Below are positions 45,917-53,864 of a DNA stretch of 64,000 nucleotides, piece after piece. Both the position numbers and the translations under genes were made by a program. This DNA is from Saccharibacillus endophyticus (lineage in GTDB: Bacteria; Bacillota; Bacilli; Paenibacillales; Paenibacillaceae). Position 1 is the stretch's first letter; every line of letters starts with the position of its first letter. Location of the stretch: the NCBI RefSeq assembly GCF_013185185.1, contig NZ_JAAZWE010000002.1, forward strand, positions 62,001 through 126,000, in the 5' to 3' direction. The notes under the pieces were generated by a model, which did not search any database, had not been told where the DNA came from, and was given only the letters and a program-made list of their open reading frames with translations.

Positions 45917-46381
45917 TTAAAGGGTTGCCAAGATAAAGTTCGTAATGTTTACACTCACGACTTCGCCTTCCGGCATCGCTTTGTTGATGAGGTTTTTAAG
46001 CTTTGTATTCAGTTGCGTCTTTCCTTTTGCCGTACTTAAAGCTTCCGGCGTCGTGTCGGCGAGCGTCATCAAGATAATCGGCTTGATGGTGATTTCTTTA
46101 ATTTCGTCGAACTCGGCTTTGACTTTGGCATCGCTAAGCTGAACAGAGAAGTCGATCTGCACGATAAAGGAAGGATCCGACAGATTTGTTTTGATGCCGG
46201 TGATGTCGGAGCTGACCGCTACGATCTCTTTCGCACTAAGCTTCTTTTCCTGTTTCACTTCTTCTTTTTCCCCTGCCGCATTCGCCGTATCCTTATTGTT
46301 ACCCAACACCAGGAATACAGCCACTACGATTAACGTAATCGCCAGGAACATGGTAATGATCCATGGTAAAAGTTTCTTCAT
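45917..46381 (-). CDS. fliL: Flagellar basal body-associated protein FliL
   Basis: A 154-residue single-pass membrane protein that supports stator function. The membrane helix is at about 5-26 (LPWIITMFLAITLIVVAVFL). A charged linker and a periplasm-side domain follow. It ends MPEGEVVSVNITNFILATL, the usual FliL tail. The ATG overlaps the swrD stop by one base (TAATG). Confidence 0.95.
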   Translation of the reverse strand: MKKLLPWIITMFLAITLIVVAVFLVLGNNKDTANAAGEKEEVKQEKKLSAKEIVAVSSDITGIKTNLSDPSFIVQIDFSVQLSDAKVKAEFDEIKEITIKPIILMTLADTTPEALSTAKGKTQLNTKLKNLINKAMPEGEVVSVNITNFILATL

Positions 46382-46605
46382 TATTCTTCTTCCCCCGTAT
46401 TCTGCACTTTGATCGAAGCGCTGTGCAGGCCGATTGTGGCATAATATTCGGTCATCAGCTTGACGACGTCGGCGGCCTTTTCCAGCACGATCATACGCTT
46501 GCCGTTAACCAGTGTGACGTAAGTATCCGGCGTTTCCTCAACTAACTCGATCTGCAGCGCGTTAAGCCACAGAGGCGAACCGTTTAAACGAGTGACTGGA
46601 ATCAT
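46381..46605 (-). CDS. swrD: Motility protein SwrD (FlbD family)
   Basis: A 74-residue FlbD/SwrD protein; in B. subtilis SwrD raises stator power for swarming. It opens with the signature IPVTRLNGSPLWLNALQIE, then TYVTLVNGKRMIVLEKAADV. ATG follows CGGGAGGAAAACC. It lies between flgE and fliL exactly as in B. subtilis. Confidence 0.95.
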   Translation of the reverse strand: MIPVTRLNGSPLWLNALQIELVEETPDTYVTLVNGKRMIVLEKAADVVKLMTEYYATIGLHSASIKVQNTGEEE

Positions 46606-46675
46606 GGTTTTCCTCCCGTAAAGCTGGCGGAAAAGCGGCTGTATTACGCCGCCTTCCCGCCGCTAGTAATCCGGA

Positions 46676-47500
46676 TTAACGTTTCAGGTTTACAACTTCT
46701 TGCAGCACTTCATCAGAGGTTGTGATAATTCTGGAGTTTGCTTGGAAACCGCGCTGAGCCGTAATCATTTCAGTGAATTGATCGGTAAGATCGACGTTCG
46801 ACATTTCGAGTTGGCCGGCTACGATACCGCCTGCTCCAGCGTTTGATTCATCGTCCGGATCCAACGAAATTTCAGCATCGATCCCCAAAGCGTTTTGTCC
46901 GACGCGGTACAGGTTGCCACCTGCTTTTTCAAGTCCTTCAGGATTTCGTACGACCACAACCGCAATACGGTTTTCCGTATCGACTTCGCCTTCGGCATTT
47001 TTAATCGCTACCGTACCGTCACTGCTGATTTGAAAGCTCGACCCTTGAGGAACGTTGATCGCTTCGCCGCCAGTGTTTAGAACGAACAATCCGTCAGAGT
47101 TTACTAGGTTGCCTGCACCATCGACGTGGAAATCTCCGGCTCTTGTCAAGAATGTGTTGCCGACTTCAGCTCCACTTTCCAAAGCTACGGCAAAGAATCC
47201 GTCACCGTCGATCCGAAGATCGGTAGGGTTATTCGTCGTCATGGCACTACCTGCCAAATGAAGAGTATCTATCGAACCAATCGACACACCTAAACCGATC
47301 TGCTTGGCATTCGAACCGCCAGTAGGTCCGTCTGTCGGAGCCGTTGCGCCTGCCGACATTTGGCTGAGAATATCCTTGAACATCACGCGGGAAGACTTGA
47401 ATCCGGTCGTGTTCACGTTGGCGATGTTGTTACCGATAACGTCCAACTTGGTTTGGAAGCCTTTCATACCCGACACGCCCGAATACATGGATCTCAACAT
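46676..47500 (-). CDS. flgE: Flagellar hook protein FlgE (FlgG-like)
   Basis: A 274-residue hook subunit with the short Bacillus-type architecture (264 residues there). N-terminal MLRSMYSGVSGMKGFQTKL and NNIANVNTTGFK are followed by the core, then C-terminal MSNVDLTDQFTEMITAQRG and DEVLQEVVNLKR. ATG start after ATAGGAGGAATCATTTA; an in-frame extension upstream is ignored. The 166-nt gap upstream carries the second copy of the 17-nt box. Confidence 0.97.
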   Translation of the reverse strand: MLRSMYSGVSGMKGFQTKLDVIGNNIANVNTTGFKSSRVMFKDILSQMSAGATAPTDGPTGGSNAKQIGLGVSIGSIDTLHLAGSAMTTNNPTDLRIDGDGFFAVALESGAEVGNTFLTRAGDFHVDGAGNLVNSDGLFVLNTGGEAINVPQGSSFQISSDGTVAIKNAEGEVDTENRIAVVVVRNPEGLEKAGGNLYRVGQNALGIDAEISLDPDDESNAGAGGIVAGQLEMSNVDLTDQFTEMITAQRGFQANSRIITTSDEVLQEVVNLKR

Positions 47501-47562
47501 TAAATGATTCCTCCTATGGTTTCGCACATTTTGATTTGGTTTGCATTGTTTGATTTAATTAC

Positions 47563-47609
47563 ATTTTACTTTCTTTGATAGAAAAAGTCCCAGCTAAAAA
47601 GTGCTATTT
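47563..47609 (-). promoter_or_regulatory. 17-nt box (copy B) with -10-like hexamer upstream of flgE
   Basis: AAATAGCACTTTTTAGC (47593-47609 on the minus strand) is followed after exactly 24 nt by TAAAAT (47563-47568). A copy with identical sequence and spacing lies upstream of fliI. No good -35 is seen (GGGACT at 17 nt). An internal promoter with a shared regulator site is my reading. Confidence 0.5.
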
Positions 47610-47666
47610 TTTACCGCGTCATGCGTTCGGCGGTAATCCGGCTTCCTATCGGTCCGGCCGGTCTAA

Positions 47667-48041
47667 CTAGGAAACAATGACGGCACTGTCGATTTGGGTG
47701 AATACGTTATCCTTCATCGAGCCTCCGTCGACCGCTGTAACAACCGTACGATTACGGACGTTGACGATCAAAGCCATGTCTTGCATCAGGACGAGCGATT
47801 CTTTGGAACCTTTTGCAGCAGCCTTGTCGATCGCGCTGCCCAGTTTACGAAGTTGTTCGGAATCGAACTGGATGCCTCGTTGTTCAAGCCTCTTCGAAGC
47901 ATGCCCGCTAAATTTAAGCAGCTTTTCTTCAAGAACAGTCTGGAAGCTTTCCTTGCCAGCTGCAGATGCTGTTTGATTCCGCGAAGCAACCGGTGGGATT
48001 TTCGCCGGATAAAGCTGGCCTACGCGAATAAGGTCATTCAT
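47667..48041 (-). CDS. Small flagellar-operon protein (TIGR02530-type)
   Basis: A 124-residue protein of the type found between flgD and flgE in many Firmicutes. It has no membrane segment. The conserved part is FSGHASKRLEQRGIQFDSEQ, then ALIVNVRNRTVVTAVDGGSM. The ATG overlaps the flgD stop by 4 nt and has GGAGGTG 4 nt upstream. The function is not established in any organism I know of; a role in hook or export is likely from context. Confidence 0.88.
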   Translation of the reverse strand: MNDLIRVGQLYPAKIPPVASRNQTASAAGKESFQTVLEEKLLKFSGHASKRLEQRGIQFDSEQLRKLGSAIDKAAAKGSKESLVLMQDMALIVNVRNRTVVTAVDGGSMKDNVFTQIDSAVIVS

Positions 48042-48646
48042 TTTACACCTCCGTCGTTTCCGGATTCACTTGCACCGGCTGCCTCCTCTGTCGAGGATTT
48101 GGAGGTTGGCGTTACGGATGTCTGCGCTTGCTGGATAGTATCATCTGTGTTTGTCTCGCTCTTCGGCGTTTCTGCAGCCGGTGCTGTGCCTGATGTTGGA
48201 GTCTCGGATGTTCCTGCCGGTTCAACCATCGTAATATCCGAAGTCGGAACCAAATACTCTCCGACTGCCGCATACATCTTGCCGTCCTTTTGCAGAACCG
48301 AAGCTACATTTCCCGTCAAGTAGTTAGCCGTTTCCGAATCGTACCAAGTGATTTTCTGCCCGATCAGTTGGGAAGCCGTTCCCATCGAAGAGTTCATTTG
48401 AGTCAACTGAGTCGACATGTTCATCAGTTGTTCCAATGAAGAGAACTGTGCCATCTGCGCCGTAAACTGCGAATTGTCCATCGGCGCGAGCGGATCCTGA
48501 TTTTTCAGTTGCGCGATCAAGATGGTCATGAACTGATCTTTGCCCATCGTTGCCGCATCGTCTGTTTTTTTTGCTGCAGCCTTCTGTACGTTTTGCGTCG
48601 AATAGTTCGGCCAAATATTCGTTGTCGAAACATTGCTGTTTGCCAA
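48038..48646 (-). CDS. flgD: Flagellar hook capping protein FlgD
   Basis: A 202-residue hook scaffold. The conserved N-terminal part is MGKDQFMTILIAQLKNQDP with LAPMDNSQFTAQMAQFSSLE. A short beta domain and a Thr/Pro/Ser/Glu-rich tail (about 145-200) follow. The TTG start (MANSNVSTTNIWP) has CAGGAGGTTCGATT upstream with 7-nt spacing. Upstream in-frame codons overlap fliK and lack such a site. Confidence 0.95.
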   Translation of the reverse strand: MANSNVSTTNIWPNYSTQNVQKAAAKKTDDAATMGKDQFMTILIAQLKNQDPLAPMDNSQFTAQMAQFSSLEQLMNMSTQLTQMNSSMGTASQLIGQKITWYDSETANYLTGNVASVLQKDGKMYAAVGEYLVPTSDITMVEPAGTSETPTSGTAPAAETPKSETNTDDTIQQAQTSVTPTSKSSTEEAAGASESGNDGGVK

Positions 48647-48666
48647 AATCGAACCTCCTGTCTGAA

Positions 48667-50061
48667 TTAAGCTTCTGCGATAAACGAGCTTCCGGCTTGT
48701 GCGGCTGTCTTCTGTCTCAACCATTCGCCCAGTTCTTCGCCAAGCTCTGCCGTCAGCCTTGCATCGTCATTGCCTTCTTCTCTGGAACGCGGGCGTCTGC
48801 CTTGTTGTTGTCCATTGCCTTGCTGTCCGCCGTTCTGGTCCATTTGAGATTGCAACGAGGAGCTTTGCGTGACTTCAAGTCGTTCAACGGTCAAGCCTTG
48901 TCCCTGAAGCGATCCTCTGAGTTGTACCATCTGCTGCTCCAGCATATCTTTTGCAGCGGCATGTTCCGTCACAAAATGGGCCATGAGTTGTCCGGCATGC
49001 ATAGTGATTCGAATATCCACTTTACCCAGATGATCCGGTGTAAGAGTGATTTTCGCTTCGGTAAAGCCTTGTTTTTGCAAAATTTCCAAACGGTCTACAA
49101 CCAATTTCTCTACCTCTTGAGCCATACGGTGCATAGGGACGGCTTCAACAGGCTTTGCAGGAGTTGTTCCATTTGTTCGAAGCGCCAACTCGCCTGCCGT
49201 AATCGTTCCTTGCGTTTTGAACTCTTGAGCTGCTTCCTGGTTCTGCCCATCTTCTTGCTGCGTGCCAGCACCATTTTGCTGCTGAGTCTGTGCTTTTGAA
49301 GACACGACGGTTTGCTCGGCACTCTTGGCTTGAGCTTCTGTTGCCGGCTTCGCATTCTGATCATTTTTGACAACCTGCTGCACGTCGTCTTGAATCCGGA
49401 AAGCCTCGGCAGCCTGCATGGAAATCTGCTTGACACCGGATTTCGTGCTTTCTTCAACCGTTTTGACCGTCTGTTCGAGAGCAGCCAGAACCTGCTGAGC
49501 TTGTGCTTTGATTTCCGGAGCCGTCTGACCGGACTTCTGCATATCAACCAATTGCGTTACCTTATCCTGCAAAGCAAATTTGAGTGTCGCTGGATTAGAA
49601 GCCAAGGTTTCTACTGCACTTGCAGCAGCTTCCTGTCCTTCTCCCTGCGCATTTTCACCCTGCGTTTGCACATTCAGCACAACTTGAGCTTGCTGAATCC
49701 AACTTTGAAGCATAGGCATCAATTCCGGATTTTCCGTCAACTGTTCATCCAACACGTCCAACTGATCCAGCAGTTCTTCGATTTTCGCATCCAGCTTTTC
49801 GGCTTCGCCGCCGTCGAGTGAACCTTCGTCTCCGGACGCTTCTCCCGCTACTGCAATCAGTTGCTGCAGAGCAGCCAGTAAAGGATTCGTCGGGGTTTCG
49901 GCCGTTCCTCCAGTATGGTTACCTGCCGCTGCGCCGCCCATTAGCTGTTGAAGCGATTGACCGAACACAGCCGCTGCTCCAGTCGTGCTTGCTGCTGCAG
50001 CTTTACCGCTTGTTGCAGGTGCTGCTGATCCTACTGTCATTCCCGAAATCGTCATTCCCAT
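48667..50061 (-). CDS. fliK: Flagellar hook-length control protein FliK
   Basis: A 464-residue hook ruler. A long Gln/Ala/Glu-rich N-terminal region of low conservation precedes the conserved C-terminal domain (about 330-420: VVDRLEILQKQGFTEAKITL, TPDHLGKVDIRITMHAGQL). The tail is Gln-rich. The C-terminal domain contacts FlhB to switch export. It lies between the MotE-like gene and flgD. ATG start. Confidence 0.95.
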   Translation of the reverse strand: MGMTISGMTVGSAAPATSGKAAAASTTGAAAVFGQSLQQLMGGAAAGNHTGGTAETPTNPLLAALQQLIAVAGEASGDEGSLDGGEAEKLDAKIEELLDQLDVLDEQLTENPELMPMLQSWIQQAQVVLNVQTQGENAQGEGQEAAASAVETLASNPATLKFALQDKVTQLVDMQKSGQTAPEIKAQAQQVLAALEQTVKTVEESTKSGVKQISMQAAEAFRIQDDVQQVVKNDQNAKPATEAQAKSAEQTVVSSKAQTQQQNGAGTQQEDGQNQEAAQEFKTQGTITAGELALRTNGTTPAKPVEAVPMHRMAQEVEKLVVDRLEILQKQGFTEAKITLTPDHLGKVDIRITMHAGQLMAHFVTEHAAAKDMLEQQMVQLRGSLQGQGLTVERLEVTQSSSLQSQMDQNGGQQGNGQQQGRRPRSREEGNDDARLTAELGEELGEWLRQKTAAQAGSSFIAEA

Positions 50062-50093
50062 TTTCTAATTGTTCACCTCCTCTCAAGTATGCG

Positions 50094-51056
50094 TTAACCG
50101 CCGATCAATTTGTTAGCCAGGGAAGCCGCGGTTTCGCTATCTGTACTTGCCATCTGCGACAAAATATTCGAGCGCGTCGAATCGTCTACGGATTTCAAAA
50201 TGGTCAACACCTTCGCTTGATTGGTTTTTGCCATCTGGATCAACAACGTCGCTGCGCTTGAAGCATCCATTGAAGAAAACGTTTGGCTAAGTTGATCTTG
50301 ATTTAGCGAGCCTGTGGTCGAAGTTGCCGCTTGAGTCGGCTGTTCGGAATTGTTCGCAGCGGCCCGCGCTTTATTAGCCGCCGTTTCCAATGCCTCAGAG
50401 GATGCTGCGGACTTCAACATGATCGATACTTTGGCTGCTTTGTCCGCCGTCATTTTTTGCATGATCGACGAGCGTTGTTCGGTACTCATCGCACCCAAGA
50501 TCATGGCAATCTCTTCATCCGTCAACGTTTCCAGGATCGGTGCCGCCTTACTGGCGCTCATGGATCCGTAAGTCTGCGCAAGCTGTTTGACCTGTTGACT
50601 GGGGCCCGGGTCTTTCTCCGGTTCCGCTGTAGCCGCTGCCGCTTGTTGTTCCTGTTGGGCTTTCGCGTCATCGATCTGCTTTTGCAGCGCATCCGCCTTG
50701 GTTTGCGTTTCAACCTGAGCCTGCTGGGTCGTTTTCAACTCGGTGTTCTTCTGTTCAAGCTGCGTTTTCAACTGGGCGATTGTCGCTTCGGCGCTCGCGG
50801 CTTGCTTTTCTTTTTGTTTTTCTGCCTGCTGTTCCGGCGTATATGTCGGCTTCGGAAGCATCGATCCGACAACTGGAATTTTGTTGACGGTCTCCAGCAC
50901 GGAATTGCGCGCTGTCGGATTCAGTAAAGTCAAAAGCACTCCGACCAACACGATTGCGAACAGCACGGGAGCAGCGAACAACAAAATTCTGCCTGCCTTG
51001 CTCCCTGACGGTTCTTCTTCCAGATTGACTTCCGCCTCCGCTCCGGTTTTTGCCAT
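50094..51056 (-). CDS. MotE/MgtE-N domain flagellar protein (YlxF position)
   Basis: A 320-residue protein with one membrane helix (about 24-46, ILLFAAPVLFAIVLVGVLLT). A long coiled coil spans about 75-150 (AEKQKEKQAASAEATIAQLK). A repeated MgtE N-terminal-like domain follows: one copy near 160-225 (ILETLTDEEIAMILGAMSTE) and a second near 255-318 (FSSMDASSAATLLIQMAKTN). It resembles MotE, a chaperone of the stator protein MotC in other bacteria, and Bacillus YlxF. The exact role is inferred. Confidence 0.85.
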   Translation of the reverse strand: MAKTGAEAEVNLEEEPSGSKAGRILLFAAPVLFAIVLVGVLLTLLNPTARNSVLETVNKIPVVGSMLPKPTYTPEQQAEKQKEKQAASAEATIAQLKTQLEQKNTELKTTQQAQVETQTKADALQKQIDDAKAQQEQQAAAATAEPEKDPGPSQQVKQLAQTYGSMSASKAAPILETLTDEEIAMILGAMSTEQRSSIMQKMTADKAAKVSIMLKSAASSEALETAANKARAAANNSEQPTQAATSTTGSLNQDQLSQTFSSMDASSAATLLIQMAKTNQAKVLTILKSVDDSTRSNILSQMASTDSETAASLANKLIGG

Positions 51057-51096
51057 GCGTTAAACCTCCTTTTACACGTCCTGCCGCATTTCGGTA

Positions 51097-51543
51097 TTAG
51101 TGGGCACGGGAGGCGAAACGAACGGTTGCCATTTCGTCAAGTTCGTTTTGCTCACGGAGCATTTCTTCTTTTTCGAAAGATTCCAATGCTTTGCCTCGCG
51201 CCTGCAGCCATACTTTTTCGTCCAGCATCTTTGTCGTAAGCTTCTCTTTCTTTTCTTCGACTTTTACCTGCGCAGTTTGAATATCTTGGCGTTTTTGCAG
51301 GATACATTGATCGATGTAGTTCACGTAATCCTGCATTTGTTGAAGTTGGAGAGCCGATACCGCGCCTACGGTCTGTTCCTGGATGGAGTCCACCAGCGAA
51401 CTCTTATCCGAAAACAGTCTACCCAGCGTTTGTTCTTCGGCATTCAGTTGACCGATCGCCGAGGAAAGGTGCATTTCTGCATGATTCTTTTCGCTGGTTT
51501 TCAGATCCACGACTTTTTGAAATGAATAATTGAATTTCAACAT
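51097..51543 (-). CDS. fliJ: Flagellar export chaperone/ATPase stalk protein FliJ
   Basis: A 148-residue, almost entirely coiled-coil protein. It opens MLKFNYSFQKVVDLKTSEKN, the usual FliJ beginning, and ends in a charged helix. It fits into the FliI hexamer. ATG start 8 nt after fliI. Confidence 0.95.
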   Translation of the reverse strand: MLKFNYSFQKVVDLKTSEKNHAEMHLSSAIGQLNAEEQTLGRLFSDKSSLVDSIQEQTVGAVSALQLQQMQDYVNYIDQCILQKRQDIQTAQVKVEEKKEKLTTKMLDEKVWLQARGKALESFEKEEMLREQNELDEMATVRFASRAH

Positions 51544-51551
51544 TTCTTAGG

Positions 51552-52871
51552 TCAACTCCTTGAGAATTCTTGGATTAAACGTTCGATCGTTTCATCCAGC
51601 GTTGTTTTTTCGTCCACTTTTTGCTTCGTGAAATCCCAGATGCGTTGAATATTCTCGATGGCTTCGTCAATTTCGGCGCTTGATCCCCTTTGGTAGGCAC
51701 CGATATTGATCAGGTCTTCCGATTCTTTGTACACCGATAACAATCGCTTCAGGTTGTTAGCGGCATCCGTTTGGATCTCCGGCGAAATATCCTTCATAAC
51801 CCGACTGATGCTTGCGAGAACGTCGATGGCCGGGAAGTGTCCACGATTCGCGATTCCGCGATTCAGCACAATGTGTCCGTCGAGAATACCTCGAACCGCA
51901 TCCGCAATCGGCTCGTTCATATCGTCTCCGTCAACAAGCACGGTGTAAAAGGCAGTAATGGAACCGGTAGGTCCCGTTCCTGCTCGTTCAAGCAGTTTGG
52001 GTAGAGTGGCGAATACGGAAGGCGTGTAGCCTCTCATCGCTGGCGGTTCGCCTACAGCCAGCCCGACTTCACGCTGAGCCATAGCAAAACGCGTTACCGA
52101 ATCCATCATCATCATGACATTCATTCCGCGATCCCGGTAATATTCAGCGATGCTCGTGGCGATCAATGCAGCTTTGATTCGAACCAATGCCGGCTGATCC
52201 GATGTAGCAACAATGACGACTGACCGTGCCAAGCCTTCCGGTCCCAAATCCCGTTCGATAAAATCGAGTACCTCGCGGCCCCGTTCTCCAACAAGGGCGA
52301 TTACATTAATGTCTGCGGATGTGTTTCTGGCAATCATCCCCATTAATGTACTTTTACCCACACCCGAGCCGGCGAAAATACCTACCCGTTGTCCTTTACC
52401 GATTGTAAGCAGCCCGTCAATCGCTCGAACGCCGACATTTATGGGTTCATGTACTCTCGGGCGCTGTAATGGATTGCTTGGAGTGTTGAACGTAGAAGCA
52501 TGCGCCATCCTGGCGGGAAGCATCGAACCGTCAAGCGGTCTTCCAAGGCCATCCAGTACTTTTCCCAGAAGTTCCGAACCGACTTGCACGGTAAGGGGTT
52601 TGCCTGTACCGACCACGTCGCACCCTGGGCCGATCGACTGCAATTCACCTAACGGCATCAGTAAAACTTTGTTTTCTCGGAACCCGACAACTTCAGCCTG
52701 CAGCGGAGGAGCTGTTTTGGTCGGGTAAATGTAGCAAACTTCGCCGACGCTTGCATCAGGACCTTCCGATTCAACCATCAGTCCGATGACCTGCGTCACT
52801 TTGCCGTTCACCCGAATCGGATCGATCTGCCTGAGTTGATCCAAGTACTTGTCGACCAGAATTTCTTTCAT
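51552..52871 (-). CDS. fliI: Flagellum-specific ATPase FliI
   Basis: A 439-residue export ATPase related to F1-beta. It has the Walker A GIFAGSGVGKSTLMG, the Walker B region MMMMDSVTRFAMAQRE, and GEPPAMRGYTPSVFATL. A C-terminal helical domain ends it. ATG start MKEILVDKY after ATGGAGGTGGCGGG. The 162-nt gap before it holds a terminator and the first copy of the 17-nt box, so fliI may begin a sub-operon. Confidence 0.98.
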   Translation of the reverse strand: MKEILVDKYLDQLRQIDPIRVNGKVTQVIGLMVESEGPDASVGEVCYIYPTKTAPPLQAEVVGFRENKVLLMPLGELQSIGPGCDVVGTGKPLTVQVGSELLGKVLDGLGRPLDGSMLPARMAHASTFNTPSNPLQRPRVHEPINVGVRAIDGLLTIGKGQRVGIFAGSGVGKSTLMGMIARNTSADINVIALVGERGREVLDFIERDLGPEGLARSVVIVATSDQPALVRIKAALIATSIAEYYRDRGMNVMMMMDSVTRFAMAQREVGLAVGEPPAMRGYTPSVFATLPKLLERAGTGPTGSITAFYTVLVDGDDMNEPIADAVRGILDGHIVLNRGIANRGHFPAIDVLASISRVMKDISPEIQTDAANNLKRLLSVYKESEDLINIGAYQRGSSAEIDEAIENIQRIWDFTKQKVDEKTTLDETIERLIQEFSRS

Positions 52872-52909
52872 CCCGCCACCTCCATGCCGTCGTCGTCTTT
52901 ACAACTATT

Positions 52910-52956
52910 ATTCTACACGCTTATAAAGCCCCCGCTAAGGCTAAAAAGTGCTATTT
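52910..52956 (-). promoter_or_regulatory. 17-nt box (copy A) with candidate promoter upstream of fliI
   Basis: AAATAGCACTTTTTAGC (52940-52956 on the minus strand) is followed after exactly 24 nt by TAGAAT (52910-52915). A weak -35, TTAGCG (52933-52938), lies 17 nt from that -10. The repeated box and spacing match copy B before flgE. A positive-control site is possible. Confidence 0.55.
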
Positions 52957-52965
52957 CCTGCTTAT

Positions 52966-53006
52966 AAAAAAAACCGGCAACCTACCTGAATTCCTATAGG
53001 CTGCCG
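52966..53006 (-). terminator. Intra-operon terminator in the fliH-fliI gap
   Basis: CGGCAGCCTA pairs with TAGGTTGCCG (one G-U) around a 12-nt loop, and GTTTTTTTT follows. An upstream ATTCCTA (53014-53020) can pair with TAGGAAT in the loop, which would compete with the stem or form a pseudoknot. This is attenuator-like and unexpected inside a fla/che operon. Confidence 0.78.
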
Positions 53007-53033
53007 CTAAGACTAGGAATGTCCTTGTACTCT

Positions 53034-53864
53034 TTAGGAGCCGGTCGATTCATCGTGCAAAGCAAGTCTCAACAATTCGCGTTTGATCTCCGCCAATTGA
53101 GTATCGATTCGGGCATCTACGCTTCCGAAGTTCGATCGAATGACGCATCCGCGATCTTTTACTGTGGAATCGGGAAGAATTTGCAACTCGGCTTGCGAGT
53201 CGATCGACATAGCAAGCTCTTCCCGCGCGGAATTGATCAGCGAAAATTGCGAAGGGGCCACGCAGAGCGTAATCGTTCCCTGCTCCCTTTTACGCGACAG
53301 CGTTTGGCGGATCAGGGAAAGCGTTAATCCTTCGTCTTCGGCCAATTTTTGATCGATGATCTTTTCCGCGATTGCCGAACTGAGTTCAACCAGGAACGGC
53401 TCGGACTCCTGAATGATTGCATCTTTGCTTTGAATAGCCTCTTGGATCAACGTTTGGGCTTCTTCTGACGCTTCCTGCATGCGAACGGCAAGTTCTGCCT
53501 CCGCTTGTGCCTTGCCTTCCTCATAACCTTCGCGGAACGCCTGCGTCTTAACCGCTTCTACAAGGTGTTCATCCTGATCGCGCCTCTCCTGCCACCACAT
53601 TTCGATCTGCTGCTGTGCTTCGGCGAGCATCTGCTCGGCATGCTGCGCCGCATCCCGAATCTGAAGTTCCGCGAATTCTTTCGCATCACGGATCATTTCA
53701 TCCTTCAGAATAATCGTCTGTTGATCGGCAACCGCTAAAGGGGACTCTTCATTCTCCTCGGCATGTGGTTGCTGCGAAGCATAGTGCCGGTGCAAATCCA
53801 GTTTGACAAAGTCCTCTTTGGGCACATACTGCGAAGATTTAATGAGGTTAGACAATGATATCAT
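53034..53864 (-). CDS. fliH: Flagellar assembly protein FliH
   Basis: A 276-residue regulator of FliI. It opens MISLSNLIKSSQYVP, has a long coiled coil (about 45-150, with AREGYEEGKAQ-like glycine-spaced helix sequence), and a C-terminal domain (about 165-265) that binds FliI. The ATG lies very close to GGTGGAGGAG; a TTG three codons later (53855) has better spacing and is a real alternative start. It overlaps fliG by 17 nt. Confidence 0.92.
   Translation of the reverse strand: MISLSNLIKSSQYVPKEDFVKLDLHRHYASQQPHAEENEESPLAVADQQTIILKDEMIRDAKEFAELQIRDAAQHAEQMLAEAQQQIEMWWQERRDQDEHLVEAVKTQAFREGYEEGKAQAEAELAVRMQEASEEAQTLIQEAIQSKDAIIQESEPFLVELSSAIAEKIIDQKLAEDEGLTLSLIRQTLSRKREQGTITLCVAPSQFSLINSAREELAMSIDSQAELQILPDSTVKDRGCVIRSNFGSVDARIDTQLAEIKRELLRLALHDESTGS

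Noticed and set aside
47593..47609. Sigma-54-like reading of the 17-nt box (TAGCAC-n5-AGC)
   Set aside because: The -24 element lacks the second G of TGGCAC and the GC of the -12 element is one base too close. Bacilli rarely use sigma-54 for flagellar genes.
52966..53020. Cyclic-di-GMP riboswitch in the fliH-fliI gap
   Set aside because: The conserved GEMM core motifs are absent; only a hairpin and a short alternative pairing are visible.
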